Assembly (NCBI GenBank): GCA_002328485.1
Contig: DCUF01000009.1
Coordinates: 1 to 48,453 of the forward strand
Reading direction: 5' to 3'
From: Deltaproteobacteria bacterium UBA2221
Lineage (GTDB): Bacteria; Desulfobacterota; Syntrophorhabdia; Syntrophorhabdales; WCHB1-27
DNA: 48,453 nucleotides
Shown here: piece after piece, positions 16,530-24,235 of the stretch
Numbering within the stretch: position 1 is the first letter of the stretch
How the letters are laid out: every line of letters begins with the position of its first letter
Position numbers and translations under genes: made by a program
The notes under the pieces: model-generated
The model's input: only the letters and a program-made list of their open reading frames with translations
Database searches by the model: none
Told to the model about the DNA's origin: nothing

Positions 16530-17244
16530 TTCGATAGGTCCTGACGAAACCCTGGACGTGTTATGCGGCGAAAAGCTGCGACTGGTCCAGAGGAAGAAAG
16601 GGTATCGTTTTTCCATAGACTCGCTGTTCCTCGCAAATTTTGTCCACCTAAACAGACACGAAAGATTGTTGGACGTGGGCACCGGCTGTGGTATCATTCC
16701 CATATATCTGTCGATAATGGGCTACGGCAACCCCCTTGTCGGCATCGAGATCCAGGAGTGTCTCTTTGATCTGGCGGTCAGAAATCAGCTATTGAACGGA
16801 TGTGACAACGTCCAGTTTGTACGGGGGGATGTCAATTCCTTTCGGTTCCCCCACGGATTTCATGCCGTCGTTTCGAATCCTCCCTACGTCAGGGAGAGTA
16901 CCGGGCGTAAGAGTCCGACCGCAGAGAGGCTTCTCGCCCGTCATGAGTCGCTTCTGAAACTGCCCGCGCTTCTCGGGGCCGCGTCTTCCTCTCTTCTCGG
17001 GAAAAAGGGTCGGCTCTATATCATCTACCCGGTGTCCCGCCTTGCCGAGGTGCTGGCAGAGTCTCGGGCCAGAGGCCTGGAGCCCCGGAGGCTTCGCTTT
17101 ATCCACTCCCGGGAGGGGGAACGGGCCCGTCTCTTCCTCCTTGAATGCATGCGAGAAGGCGGCGTTGAGGTTAAAGTCGAAAAGCCGCTCTATGTTTTTT
17201 CCGGAGACCGATACACCGAAGAGGTTCAGGCATACTACCGTTAA
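16522..17244 (+). CDS. TrmN6/YfiC-like N6-adenine methyltransferase
   Basis: SAM-dependent methyltransferase of 240 residues similar to tRNA1(Val) A37 N6-methyltransferase. Motifs: the N-terminal LVQRKKGYRFSIDSLFLANF typical of TrmN6, the SAM-binding LLDVGTGCGIIPIYLS, and the catalytic NPPY (SNPPYV) of N6-adenine or N5-glutamine methylases. The start is taken at ATG 16522, overlapping the DUF1015 stop, since the longer frame from 16441 is buried in that gene. The following gene (polyprenyl synthase) begins 17 bases later, so the three are likely one operon. tRNA specificity is inferred from family resemblance. Confidence 0.8.
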   Translation: MPDSIGPDETLDVLCGEKLRLVQRKKGYRFSIDSLFLANFVHLNRHERLLDVGTGCGIIPIYLSIMGYGNPLVGIEIQECLFDLAVRNQLLNGCDNVQFVRGDVNSFRFPHGFHAVVSNPPYVRESTGRKSPTAERLLARHESLLKLPALLGAASSSLLGKKGRLYIIYPVSRLAEVLAESRARGLEPRRLRFIHSREGERARLFLLECMREGGVEVKVEKPLYVFSGDRYTEEVQAYYR

Positions 17245-17261
17245 AAGGGCATGGGGTACAG

Positions 17262-18230
17262 ATGGAAAATATAGCGAAACTGATCGGTGACGACCTTCAG
17301 AGGCTGGAAGAATCAATCGATAAACTCCTCACTACGAGGGTTTCCTTCATCCGAGAGGTGGTGCACCATATCATAAAATCGGGCGGCAAGAGAATCAGGC
17401 CCATCCTGGTCATCCTCTCGGCAAAGATGAGCGGTTGCGCCGATTACAGACACATTCCTTACGCCGCTATTGTGGAATTCATTCACACGGCCACGCTGCT
17501 CCACGACGATGTCGTGGATAACGCGAAGACAAGAAGGGGTTCTCCGACGGCCAATACGCTGTGGGGTAACGAACCGAGCGTTCTCGTGGGCGATTTTCTC
17601 TTCTCAAAATCCTTCGATCTCATGGTCTCCGATCAGAACTCAGCGGTGCTCGCCGTGATGTCAAGGGTCACCACAGCCTTGGCGGAAGGGGAGATTATGG
17701 AACTCCTGAAGACCTCCGATGTGGAGACAACCGAGGACGACTACTACGAGATTATAGCGAACAAGACAGCGGTCCTTCTTTCAGCGGCCTGCGAGGTAGG
17801 CGCGATACTGGGAGGGGTTGATCAGGACAAGCGGAAGGCCTTGAATAGATTCGGCTATCACTTCGGTATGGCCTTCCAATTAACCGATGATGTTCTCGAT
17901 TACGTGTCAAAAGGAACAACCCTCGGAAAAGACGCGGGAAGCGATCTCAAGGAAGGCAAGATAACGCTCCCTCTTATACATGCTCTGAAATCTGCCACCC
18001 CCGAGGAACGTACGGTTGTGACCGACAGCATAAACAAACCCCGTATGACACAGAAGGATTATCGAAAAATTCTTAACATGATCAAAAGGCGGGGAGGGAT
18101 CGAATACACCGTCCAAGCCTCCAAAAACCATGCCGAACAGGCTATGTCCTTCCTGAACGCGTTCCCCCCTTCCCCCTACCGGGACGCAATGACAGGGCTT
18201 GCTCAGTATGTGACAAAGAGAGAGACCTAA
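17262..18230 (+). CDS. ispB: Polyprenyl (octaprenyl-type) diphosphate synthase
   Basis: Trans-prenyltransferase of 322 residues that elongates farnesyl or geranylgeranyl diphosphate with IPP to make the quinone side chain. GGKRIRPILVI is the conserved IPP-binding block. The first aspartate-rich motif is HDDVVDNAKTRRG (Asp82-Asp86), and the second is FQLTDDVLDY. Two large residues do not immediately precede the first motif (TLLHDD), which is compatible with a long-chain product. The exact chain length cannot be derived. The symbol is by analogy; hepT-like alternatives are possible. It follows the methyltransferase gene closely, with a 200-base gap before the fur/zur gene. Confidence 0.88.
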   Translation: MENIAKLIGDDLQRLEESIDKLLTTRVSFIREVVHHIIKSGGKRIRPILVILSAKMSGCADYRHIPYAAIVEFIHTATLLHDDVVDNAKTRRGSPTANTLWGNEPSVLVGDFLFSKSFDLMVSDQNSAVLAVMSRVTTALAEGEIMELLKTSDVETTEDDYYEIIANKTAVLLSAACEVGAILGGVDQDKRKALNRFGYHFGMAFQLTDDVLDYVSKGTTLGKDAGSDLKEGKITLPLIHALKSATPEERTVVTDSINKPRMTQKDYRKILNMIKRRGGIEYTVQASKNHAEQAMSFLNAFPPSPYRDAMTGLAQYVTKRET

Positions 18231-18369
18231 CCGGCTATTCCGCACCCGGGAGCGCCAGTTCGATAGCTCACCCAAGTACTCGCATTGGTGCAAGGGTTCG
18301 CCCGCCCTGTTGAAGCGCCCGCCGTCTTTCATCCTTAACTTTGACATCGCCAGCCGGAACAATCACCCC

Positions 18370-18398
18370 TTGACAAGGGTCGGCTTCATGATTTAAAT
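18370..18398 (+). promoter_or_regulatory. Sigma-70 promoter of the zur-znuACB operon
   Basis: A perfect TTGACA (18370-18375), a 17-base spacer and TTAAAT (18393-18398). The -10 box is the left edge of the palindromic operator at 18395-18415. Confidence 0.65.
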
Positions 18399-18415
18399 AA
18401 AAATGGTTTCTATTT
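18395..18415. promoter_or_regulatory. Fur/Zur-type palindromic operator
   Basis: AAATA...TATTT inverted repeat of 21 bp. The left arm AAATAAAAA and the right arm read on the other strand (AAATAGAAA) match at 8 of 9 positions. AT-rich dyads of this kind are typical Fur-family boxes. Because it covers the -10 box and start point, bound repressor would block the operon that encodes it. Confidence 0.6.
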
Positions 18416-18430
18416 ACGAGACGGTTTCCC

Positions 18431-18871
18431 GTGAACCACGACTTCCGAGAAGAACTGAAAACACTCGGGCTGAAAGCTACCCCCCGAAGGCTGGCCATAC
18501 TCCAAGCCCTGGCGGGTTCCTCCATCTATTTGAGCGCGGAGGAGGTCTGGGCCAAGGTAAAGGAGGGATCGCGAGAGGCAGGACTCCCGACCATCTATCG
18601 TAATCTTGAGGAACTTGCCGCGGGAGGCCTCCTCTCAAAGGTCCTGCATCCCGACAGGAAACTCTATTACTACCTGTGCCAGAACAAGGGACATCACCAT
18701 CATTTTGTCTGTATTGCCTGTCGCAGGGTTGAGGACATCGGGACCTGTGCCCTCGATGCAATCAGTCGGGAGATAAGGGAGACCTTTCGGGGGAAGGTAC
18801 TCTCCCACACCTTCCAGGTGGAAGGTCTCTGTGAAGACTGCTGTCATAAAGAGGAGATCAAAGATCGATGA
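18431..18871 (+). CDS. Fur-family regulator, probable Zur
   Basis: Metal-responsive repressor of 146 residues. The N-terminal winged helix includes LKATPRRLAILQAL and the recognition region GLPTIYRNLEELAAGGLL. The metal-binding half has KGHHHHFVCIACRRVEDI and a C-terminal CEDCC, giving the two CxxC pairs of the structural zinc site. It overlaps znuA by ATGA and is co-transcribed with a zinc-type ABC transporter, so zinc sensing (Zur) is the best guess; manganese (Mur) is an alternative. The start codon is GTG at 18431. The upstream promoter carries a Fur-type dyad, indicating autoregulation. Confidence 0.85.
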   Translation: MNHDFREELKTLGLKATPRRLAILQALAGSSIYLSAEEVWAKVKEGSREAGLPTIYRNLEELAAGGLLSKVLHPDRKLYYYLCQNKGHHHHFVCIACRRVEDIGTCALDAISREIRETFRGKVLSHTFQVEGLCEDCCHKEEIKDR

Positions 18872-19821
18872 AGAAGTTGACGATTTTACTGATTATTCTT
18901 ACGCTGGTGTCCTTTGGTGCGGCCGGCTGTAAAGAGGGCCGACAGCACGACAACGAAAAACGGCGACTGAGGATCGTGACAACCCTCTTTCCGCTTTTTG
19001 ACTTTGCCGGCAAGGTTGGTGGCGAAAGGGTTGAGGTCGTCCTCCTTCTGCCTCCCGGCGTAGAACCCCATGACTTCGAGCCAAAACCGAAAGATGTTGT
19101 TACCATACAGAAAGCGGATCTCTTCGTATATACGGGCAGGGCAATGGAACCCTGGGTCCAAACGATCCTGAAGAGCATCGATTCAAAGGACCTCGTCGTT
19201 GTGGACACAAGCAAAGGAATAACCTTACGGTCGGCCGACGAGGATCATGATGGACACCGGCATGGCGGCAAGGGTCACGGGCCTGACATGAATTCTGATC
19301 CCCATATCTGGCTCGATTTCGGCAATGCCCAGGCGATGGTCGGAACTATTGCAGAGGAGCTCAGTAAAAGGGACCCGAAGGCGTCGGACTACTACGCCCG
19401 AAATGCTTCAGCCTACATAGATCAGCTTCGCAAACTGGATGAAGCATATCGTACAGGCCTGGCCGGGTGCAAAACCAGGTTCTTTCTGCATGGGGGTCAT
19501 TACGCCTTCAACTATCTGGCACAGCGATATGGCCTCACCTACGTTTCCCTGCGTGGCGTGTCGCCCAATGCCGAGCCATCGCCAGCCCATCTGGTGGGTA
19601 TGGTCAACAAAATGAAACAGTATCAAGTGAGCCACATATTTTACGAAGAACTGGCCAGCCCCCGGCTGGCGGAGACCATTGCAAGAGAAACGGGTGCGAA
19701 TCTTCTCCCGTTAAGCCCAGGCCATAACGTCACCACAGAACAGATGGAACAGCGTGTCTCCTTCATCGACATCATGAAGACCAACCTTACCATGCTTCAA
19801 AAGGGGCTACAATGCAAGTAG
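18868..19821 (+). CDS. znuA: Zinc ABC transporter substrate-binding lipoprotein
   Basis: Cluster A-1 metal-binding protein of 317 residues. The lipoprotein signal has lipobox AAGC (Cys21). Metal ligands are suggested by the PHDFEPKPKD block and by SDPHIWLDF. Between them is a His-rich flexible loop (DEDHDGHRHGGKGHG) characteristic of zinc-specific rather than manganese-specific members. LHGGHYAFNYLAQRYGL supplies the third His region. The start ATG overlaps the regulator stop (ATGA), with AGGAG upstream. It overlaps the ATPase gene by 10 bases. Confidence 0.88.
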   Translation: MKKLTILLIILTLVSFGAAGCKEGRQHDNEKRRLRIVTTLFPLFDFAGKVGGERVEVVLLLPPGVEPHDFEPKPKDVVTIQKADLFVYTGRAMEPWVQTILKSIDSKDLVVVDTSKGITLRSADEDHDGHRHGGKGHGPDMNSDPHIWLDFGNAQAMVGTIAEELSKRDPKASDYYARNASAYIDQLRKLDEAYRTGLAGCKTRFFLHGGHYAFNYLAQRYGLTYVSLRGVSPNAEPSPAHLVGMVNKMKQYQVSHIFYEELASPRLAETIARETGANLLPLSPGHNVTTEQMEQRVSFIDIMKTNLTMLQKGLQCK

Positions 19822-20570
19822 AGGTTCTCTCGGTAGACGGTCTATCGTTTTCCTACAATGGAAAGGAGGTTCTCCATCAGATATCGTTCCAGGTCGCAAC
19901 TGGTGACTTCGTTGGGTTGGTTGGGCCTAACGGGTCCGGGAAGAGCACCCTCATCAAGAACCTTCTCGGCATACTGATGCCTCAGACGGGCACGATAACC
20001 CTTTTTGGCACGGATATAACGCGCTTTCATGAATGGCATCGAATCGGATATCTGCCTCAGAAACTCAATTTGAGCACTCAGTTCTTCCCGGCTACCGTGT
20101 CAGAGATCGTGGCCCTGGGCCTTATCGCCCGTGGGAAAAGGGAGAAATCTCGCTCGGCGGAAGACAAGGCGATAACAAAGGCCCTCGATTTGTTGGATAT
20201 CCTGCCCATAAAACAAAAGCTGATCGGTGAGCTTTCGGGAGGGCAACAGCAGCGAGTGCTCCTTGCAAGGGCCCTGGTAGGAAACCCGGAGATGCTCATC
20301 CTCGACGAACCAACGAGCGCTATAGACCCAGAGACCAGGGAGCGTTTTTATGCCGTCCTTCGGGAACTCAATACGGAACGGAATCTAACGATTATGCTCA
20401 TTACCCATGACATCGGGAATATCGGCCGTTACGCGAAGAAACTCCTGTACCTTGACAGAAAGATCGTATTTTACGGCGGTTTTGATGATTTCTGCGGTTC
20501 ATCGGACATGTCGGAGTTCTTCGGGCCCTCCTCTCAGCATATCATCTGCCATCGCCATGACACGACATAG
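19812..20570 (+). CDS. znuC: Zinc ABC transporter ATP-binding protein
   Basis: ABC ATPase of 252 residues energising zinc uptake at the inner membrane. The Walker A motif is GPNGSGKST, the signature is LSGGQQQRV, Walker B is MLILDEPTSAID and the switch His is in LITHDIG. The start ATG at 19812 lies inside the znuA 3' end, behind AAGGGG. The permease gene follows after 24 bases. A C-terminal tail rich in His and Cys (HIICHRHDTT) is somewhat unusual and could sense metal. Confidence 0.9.
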   Translation: MQVEVLSVDGLSFSYNGKEVLHQISFQVATGDFVGLVGPNGSGKSTLIKNLLGILMPQTGTITLFGTDITRFHEWHRIGYLPQKLNLSTQFFPATVSEIVALGLIARGKREKSRSAEDKAITKALDLLDILPIKQKLIGELSGGQQQRVLLARALVGNPEMLILDEPTSAIDPETRERFYAVLRELNTERNLTIMLITHDIGNIGRYAKKLLYLDRKIVFYGGFDDFCGSSDMSEFFGPSSQHIICHRHDTT

Positions 20571-20594
20571 ACCCTGAGGATAACCAGGTCAACA

Positions 20595-21413
20595 ATGGAA
20601 ATACTGCAATTTCTACAATACGCATTCATTCAACGGGCACTGGTCGCCGGATGTTTTATCGCCCTTCTCTGCGCCACCCTCGGTGTGCTGCTGGTCCTGC
20701 GTCGCCTGTCTCTTATCGGGGACGGGCTTGCCCACGTCACGTTCGGCACCGCCGCACTGGGCTTGTTCCTAAAGGTTCAGCCGATTTTCGTATCCGTACC
20801 CCTTGTGGTGCTCTCTTCTCTCGCCATCTTGAAACTGACCGAAAAGGCGAGGATTCATGGCGATGCGGCCATTGGCATGGTATCCGCTTTGGGCATAAGC
20901 GTAGGCGTCCTCCTGGCAAGCCTCGCCACGGGCTTCAACGTCGACCTTTTCAGCTATCTCTTCGGAAACATCCTTGCGGTGACACCGACAGAGGTCGCTA
21001 TATCGATTGCCCTTGCTGTCGCTGTGATCATGGTGATCATCGGCCTGCACAGGCCTCTCCTATCCATATCGTTCGATGAAGAATTTGCCAAGGCATCAGG
21101 CATAAACACAAAAGCAATCAACAACATCGTGGCCGTGTTGGCGAGCGTCACCGTGGTCCTTGCCATGCGTCTCGTGGGCATCATGCTCACATCGGCCCTC
21201 CTCATTCTCCCTGCGGTAAGCGCCATTCAGGTAGCCAGAAGTTTCAAGAACACGATGTTTGTCGCAGCTTGCGTTGCCCTTTTATCGGTCCTTCTCGGGG
21301 TCTTTCTTTCCTTTACATTCAATCTGCCCACAGGGGCCCTCATTGTCCTTCTCAATCTCGGCCTCTTCGGTATTCTGTTCATTGTGGGTAAACAGATTCA
21401 TAGGACGCACTAG
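20595..21413 (+). CDS. znuB: Zinc ABC transporter permease
   Basis: ABC-3-type integral membrane protein of 272 residues with about eight hydrophobic segments. The family marks are LVLRRLSLIGDGLAHVTFGTAALG near the N-terminus, the ATGFNVDLFSYLFGNILAVTP loop, and LVGIMLTSALLILPAVSAIQVAR near the C-terminus. It is the last gene of the regulator-znuA-znuC-znuB operon and converges on rsmI across 62 bases that contain a hairpin. Confidence 0.9.
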   Translation: MEILQFLQYAFIQRALVAGCFIALLCATLGVLLVLRRLSLIGDGLAHVTFGTAALGLFLKVQPIFVSVPLVVLSSLAILKLTEKARIHGDAAIGMVSALGISVGVLLASLATGFNVDLFSYLFGNILAVTPTEVAISIALAVAVIMVIIGLHRPLLSISFDEEFAKASGINTKAINNIVAVLASVTVVLAMRLVGIMLTSALLILPAVSAIQVARSFKNTMFVAACVALLSVLLGVFLSFTFNLPTGALIVLLNLGLFGILFIVGKQIHRTH

Positions 21414-21425
21414 GGCCGCTCGGGT

Positions 21426-21454
21426 CCAGGGATGTCAAGGGTAGCTACCCCTGG
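21426..21454. terminator. Hairpin between znuB and rsmI
   Basis: CCAGGG and CCCTGG can pair around an inner palindrome GGGTAGCTACCC (21439-21450). It lies in the convergent gap, and a short A-rich tract follows further on. It is a likely but imperfect terminator. Confidence 0.4.
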
Positions 21455-21475
21455 CAGGCAAAGGGTTAAAAAGAA

Positions 21476-22156
21476 TTACCCCTCGAAGCCCTCCGGGGCA
21501 ACGACAACCGTGTATTCGCCTTTCACCTCAGATGCAAACCCTTCGATCAGATCTTCGACTGGCCCCCGTATGACCTCCTCGTAAAGTTTGGTCATCTCCT
21601 TGGCGATCACCACAAACCGGTTTCCCCATTCATCGCGGATGACCTGAAGAAGGTTTTCCATTCTCCGAGGCGATTCAAGAAATACCACAGGATACGGCGT
21701 CCCCCCCAGGGTGCGGAGAACCGTGCGCCTCTTGCCGGTCTTGAGGGGCAGGAACCCATAAAAGAGAAATTTGTCGGAAGGCACACCGGAGATACACAAG
21801 GCGGCAATCACGGAGGAGGGCCCTGGGGCGGCCAGAACCTCAATGCCTGCCTCGTAGGCTCTTTGGACGATGGTCTTGCCCGGATCCGAGATGCAGGGTG
21901 TTCCGGCCGCGGAAATAAGGGCGCAGAGTTCTCCCTTCTCCATTCTCGCCACAATGCCTCTCGCCTTCTTTTCCTCACTGTAGGTGTTGATCGTCACGAC
22001 TGGCTTCTTTAGACCGAGATGGGCCAGGAGTTTCATGGCCCGGTCTCTGTTCTCTGCGATGATCAGGTCCGATTCCTGCAAAATTTCTATGGCACGGAGC
22101 GTCAAATCCTTAAGATTGCCGATAGGGGTCGCAACGACATACAATCTTCCTTTCAT
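21476..22156 (-). CDS. rsmI: 16S rRNA 2'-O-ribose methyltransferase RsmI-like, short
   Basis: Tetrapyrrole-methylase-fold enzyme resembling RsmI, which methylates C1402 of 16S rRNA. GRLYVVATPIGNLKDLTLRAI is the classical N-terminus. The usual ISDAGTP motif reads ISAAGTPCISDPG, with Asp replaced by Ala. The usual AEDTRxT element reads AENRDRAMKLL. GPSSVIAALCISGVPSDKFLFYGFLP and FLESPRR are typical. At 226 residues it lacks the C-terminal ~50-residue domain found in many homologues. It is probably an RsmI variant; altered activity is possible. Confidence 0.8.
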   Translation of the reverse strand: MKGRLYVVATPIGNLKDLTLRAIEILQESDLIIAENRDRAMKLLAHLGLKKPVVTINTYSEEKKARGIVARMEKGELCALISAAGTPCISDPGKTIVQRAYEAGIEVLAAPGPSSVIAALCISGVPSDKFLFYGFLPLKTGKRRTVLRTLGGTPYPVVFLESPRRMENLLQVIRDEWGNRFVVIAKEMTKLYEEVIRGPVEDLIEGFASEVKGEYTVVVAPEGFEG

Positions 22157-22281
22157 GGTTGCCTCTTTGTGCGATAACTAGTATTGGGGCTTGCGTCGCC
22201 CCCTCGCATTTGTCGTTCTTTCCCTATTTTACCATGTTACCGTTTTGCGTCTTCAGCGCTTTCTTCAGGAGGGCAAAAGAC

Positions 22282-22905
22282 TTGACAAGGCGCACCAATT
22301 TTAAGAGAATAAGCCTTATGTTTGCCAAGCTGGTTTTTGCGGTTTTCTTTGTTTTTGCCCCCTTTGTCAGCTATGGCGCTATCTACGGATATATCGACGA
22401 CCAAGGCGTGTACCATATGACTAATATACGCCCTCCAAGCAAGGGATATCACATATTGGTCCACGACAGTAGAGTAGCAACGTCATATTCGGTGAAAGGC
22501 GCCTTCAATAGATCCGATTATGATGGGCTCATTCGCGCACATTCCGAAGCCCACGGGATAGATCCGAGTCTGGTCAAGGCTGTTATGATAGCAGAGTCAA
22601 ACGGGAATCCAAATGCAGTTTCAAACAAAGGAGCCAGGGGACTCATGCAGATTATGCCGTCGACCGGCCATCTCCTCGATCTCCAGAATCCCTTCGACCC
22701 AAGCGAGAATATTCAGGCAGGGGCCAAGTACCTCAAACAGTTGCACGAGCTTTTCAAGGGCAACCTGGAATTGGTTCTTGCTGCCTACAATGCCGGGCCA
22801 AACAGGGTCATTCAGAACAACATGGCAGTCCCGGCCATCGATGAGACCGTAAACTACGTCAAACGGGTCAAGTACTTCTATAACCGGTTGAAAAGCTCGC
22901 CATGA
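22282..22905 (+). CDS. Lytic transglycosylase with DUF4124-like N-terminus
   Basis: Exported murein lytic transglycosylase of about 207 residues. TTG at 22282 is chosen as start because AGGAGGG lies 8 bases before it and it gives a good signal peptide: a basic TRRTNFKR segment and then a hydrophobic run ending near SYGA. ATG at 22318 is the alternative. A short DUF4124-like segment (IYGYIDDQGVYHMTN) precedes the SLT domain, which shows the catalytic Glu in VMIAESNGNP, then GLMQIMPST, NIQAGAKYL and LAAYNAGPN. It would release the anhydro-muropeptides that AmpG imports. It overlaps pgsA by ATGA. Confidence 0.85.
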   Translation: MTRRTNFKRISLMFAKLVFAVFFVFAPFVSYGAIYGYIDDQGVYHMTNIRPPSKGYHILVHDSRVATSYSVKGAFNRSDYDGLIRAHSEAHGIDPSLVKAVMIAESNGNPNAVSNKGARGLMQIMPSTGHLLDLQNPFDPSENIQAGAKYLKQLHELFKGNLELVLAAYNAGPNRVIQNNMAVPAIDETVNYVKRVKYFYNRLKSSP

Positions 22906-23471
22906 AGAGTAAAGATGAAACCCCCTCTGTATGGACCTTACCGAATAGGCTAAGTCTCCTGAGAATCCTCTTTATCCCCGTCATCATTGTCCTTATCGCC
23001 ACCGAGGACCACCGCTATCAGCTTATAGCAAGTCTGCTCTTTATCATGGCCGGGATAACTGACGGCCTCGATGGGCTAATAGCCCGGAAGATGAGCATGA
23101 CAAGCAGACTCGGCGTCTACCTCGACCCCATAGCCGATAAACTTCTCATATCCTGCGTTCTTATCGCCCTTTCCTACTACCACATGGTACCACTCTGGAT
23201 TACCCTGGTCCTCGTCAGCCGGGAGATCATCATAAATGGCCTCCGATCTTTCTATGCCACCGAAGGGGTGACCATCTACCCGTCCTTCGCCGGCAAGCTG
23301 AAGACCGCGCTCCAGATTATCGGTATTTCATGCATCTTGTTCAGCACTTCTGGCTTTATCCAGAAAACGGGCCTGATAGTCATCTATGGGGCTCTCGTCT
23401 GTAGCATCTATTCAGCCCTTGGCTACATCTCTGCCATTTTCGGCCCCGTCAAAGAGCATCAAGAACAATAG
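22902..23471 (+). CDS. pgsA: CDP-diacylglycerol-glycerol-3-phosphate 3-phosphatidyltransferase
   Basis: Integral membrane enzyme of 189 residues making phosphatidylglycerol phosphate, the committed step to phosphatidylglycerol and cardiolipin. The CDP-alcohol phosphotransferase signature D-G-x2-A-R-x8-G-x3-D-x3-D is complete (DGLIAR, then G, VYLD and PIAD). NRLSLLRILFIPVIIVLI is the typical amphipathic start. The start ATG overlaps the lytic transglycosylase stop by 4 bases. A broken DUF218-like gene follows 38 bases later. Confidence 0.9.
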   Translation: MKSKDETPSVWTLPNRLSLLRILFIPVIIVLIATEDHRYQLIASLLFIMAGITDGLDGLIARKMSMTSRLGVYLDPIADKLLISCVLIALSYYHMVPLWITLVLVSREIIINGLRSFYATEGVTIYPSFAGKLKTALQIIGISCILFSTSGFIQKTGLIVIYGALVCSIYSALGYISAIFGPVKEHQEQ

Positions 23472-23509
23472 AAGAGAAGACCGACTTGTCGGACGGACCG
23501 GAGGGGAGG

Positions 23510-24217
23510 ATGTACAAAACCGGCAGGCAGGACACTGTCGAGCAAGACCGTGGGCATCCGCCGAGGAGATGGTGGAGGGCAACCCTGGGGACTGTCTTCC
23601 TCTTGATCCTGGTCACCACGCTGTTCGGCACCATGCTCCTCGATGTTACCGGTAGATTCTTGGCGCCCCGTTTGCCGGGAAGGGCCGATGCAGTGATAAT
23701 CGAAGGGGGAGCAGCTGCTTGCCCAGGGAACCGCAGCCGAGGCGCTCCAGTTCATGAGGGACGGACGTGTTGCTCGACTCGTACTCGTGACCCACAGATA
23801 CCGTGAGACTCAAATGGGGTTTGGCATATCTCGACATTACGAGCAGATTCTGGAAGATGAATTACAGGAACTGGGCTTGAAAAAGGGGCAATACGTCCTG
23901 GTGTCAGTTCCCGTTTCGCATCCCATCACCCTTACAGAAGCTCGGGCGGTTCTCGATGTGTTGTCAAGGGAATCCATCAAGTCGGCCGTACTCCTGTCCA
24001 AAGGATTCCACACCCGGCGCAGCTATCTGCTGTACAGAGATAGAGGCAGAACCCGAGGCATTCATATCATCCCTGGTCGAGCAGCGTGGGTTATCCTTTA
24101 GCAGAATGGTGGCACGATAAGGATGCGCTATCCGACTTCATGGCCCAGTTGGCGAAATTGGGCTACTATCTGCTCCGAGGATACATCCCGCTTTCTTCAA
24201 TGCCGCAAAGCTCCTGA
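23510..24217 (+). pseudogene. DUF218/YdcF-like membrane protein, two compensating frameshifts
   Basis: Three overlapping reading frames join into one plausible protein of about 235 residues. Frame A, from ATG 23510 behind GGAGGGG, gives a cytoplasmic stub, one membrane segment and RADAVIIEG. Dropping one G of the GGGGG run near 23704 continues in a second frame (EQLLAQGTAAEALQFM...LVLVTHRYRE...SKGFHTRRSYLLYR). Adding one base in the CCC run near 24071 returns to frame A (WSSSVGYPLAEWWHDKD...GYYLLRGYIPL) up to TGA at 24215. The GFHTRRS and C-terminal patterns fit DUF218 proteins, implicated in envelope metabolism. Both indels are at homopolymers, so a sequencing or assembly error is as likely as real decay. 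Confidence 0.7.
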
Positions 24218-24235
24218 GATCCTCTTTTCCACATC

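Noticed and set aside
22282..22310. TTGACA with a GAGAAT box 17 bases later, as promoter of the lytic transglycosylase
   Set aside because: The TTG of this TTGACA is a better in-frame start codon (AGGAGGG 8 bases upstream, good signal peptide), so the promoter match is probably coincidence.
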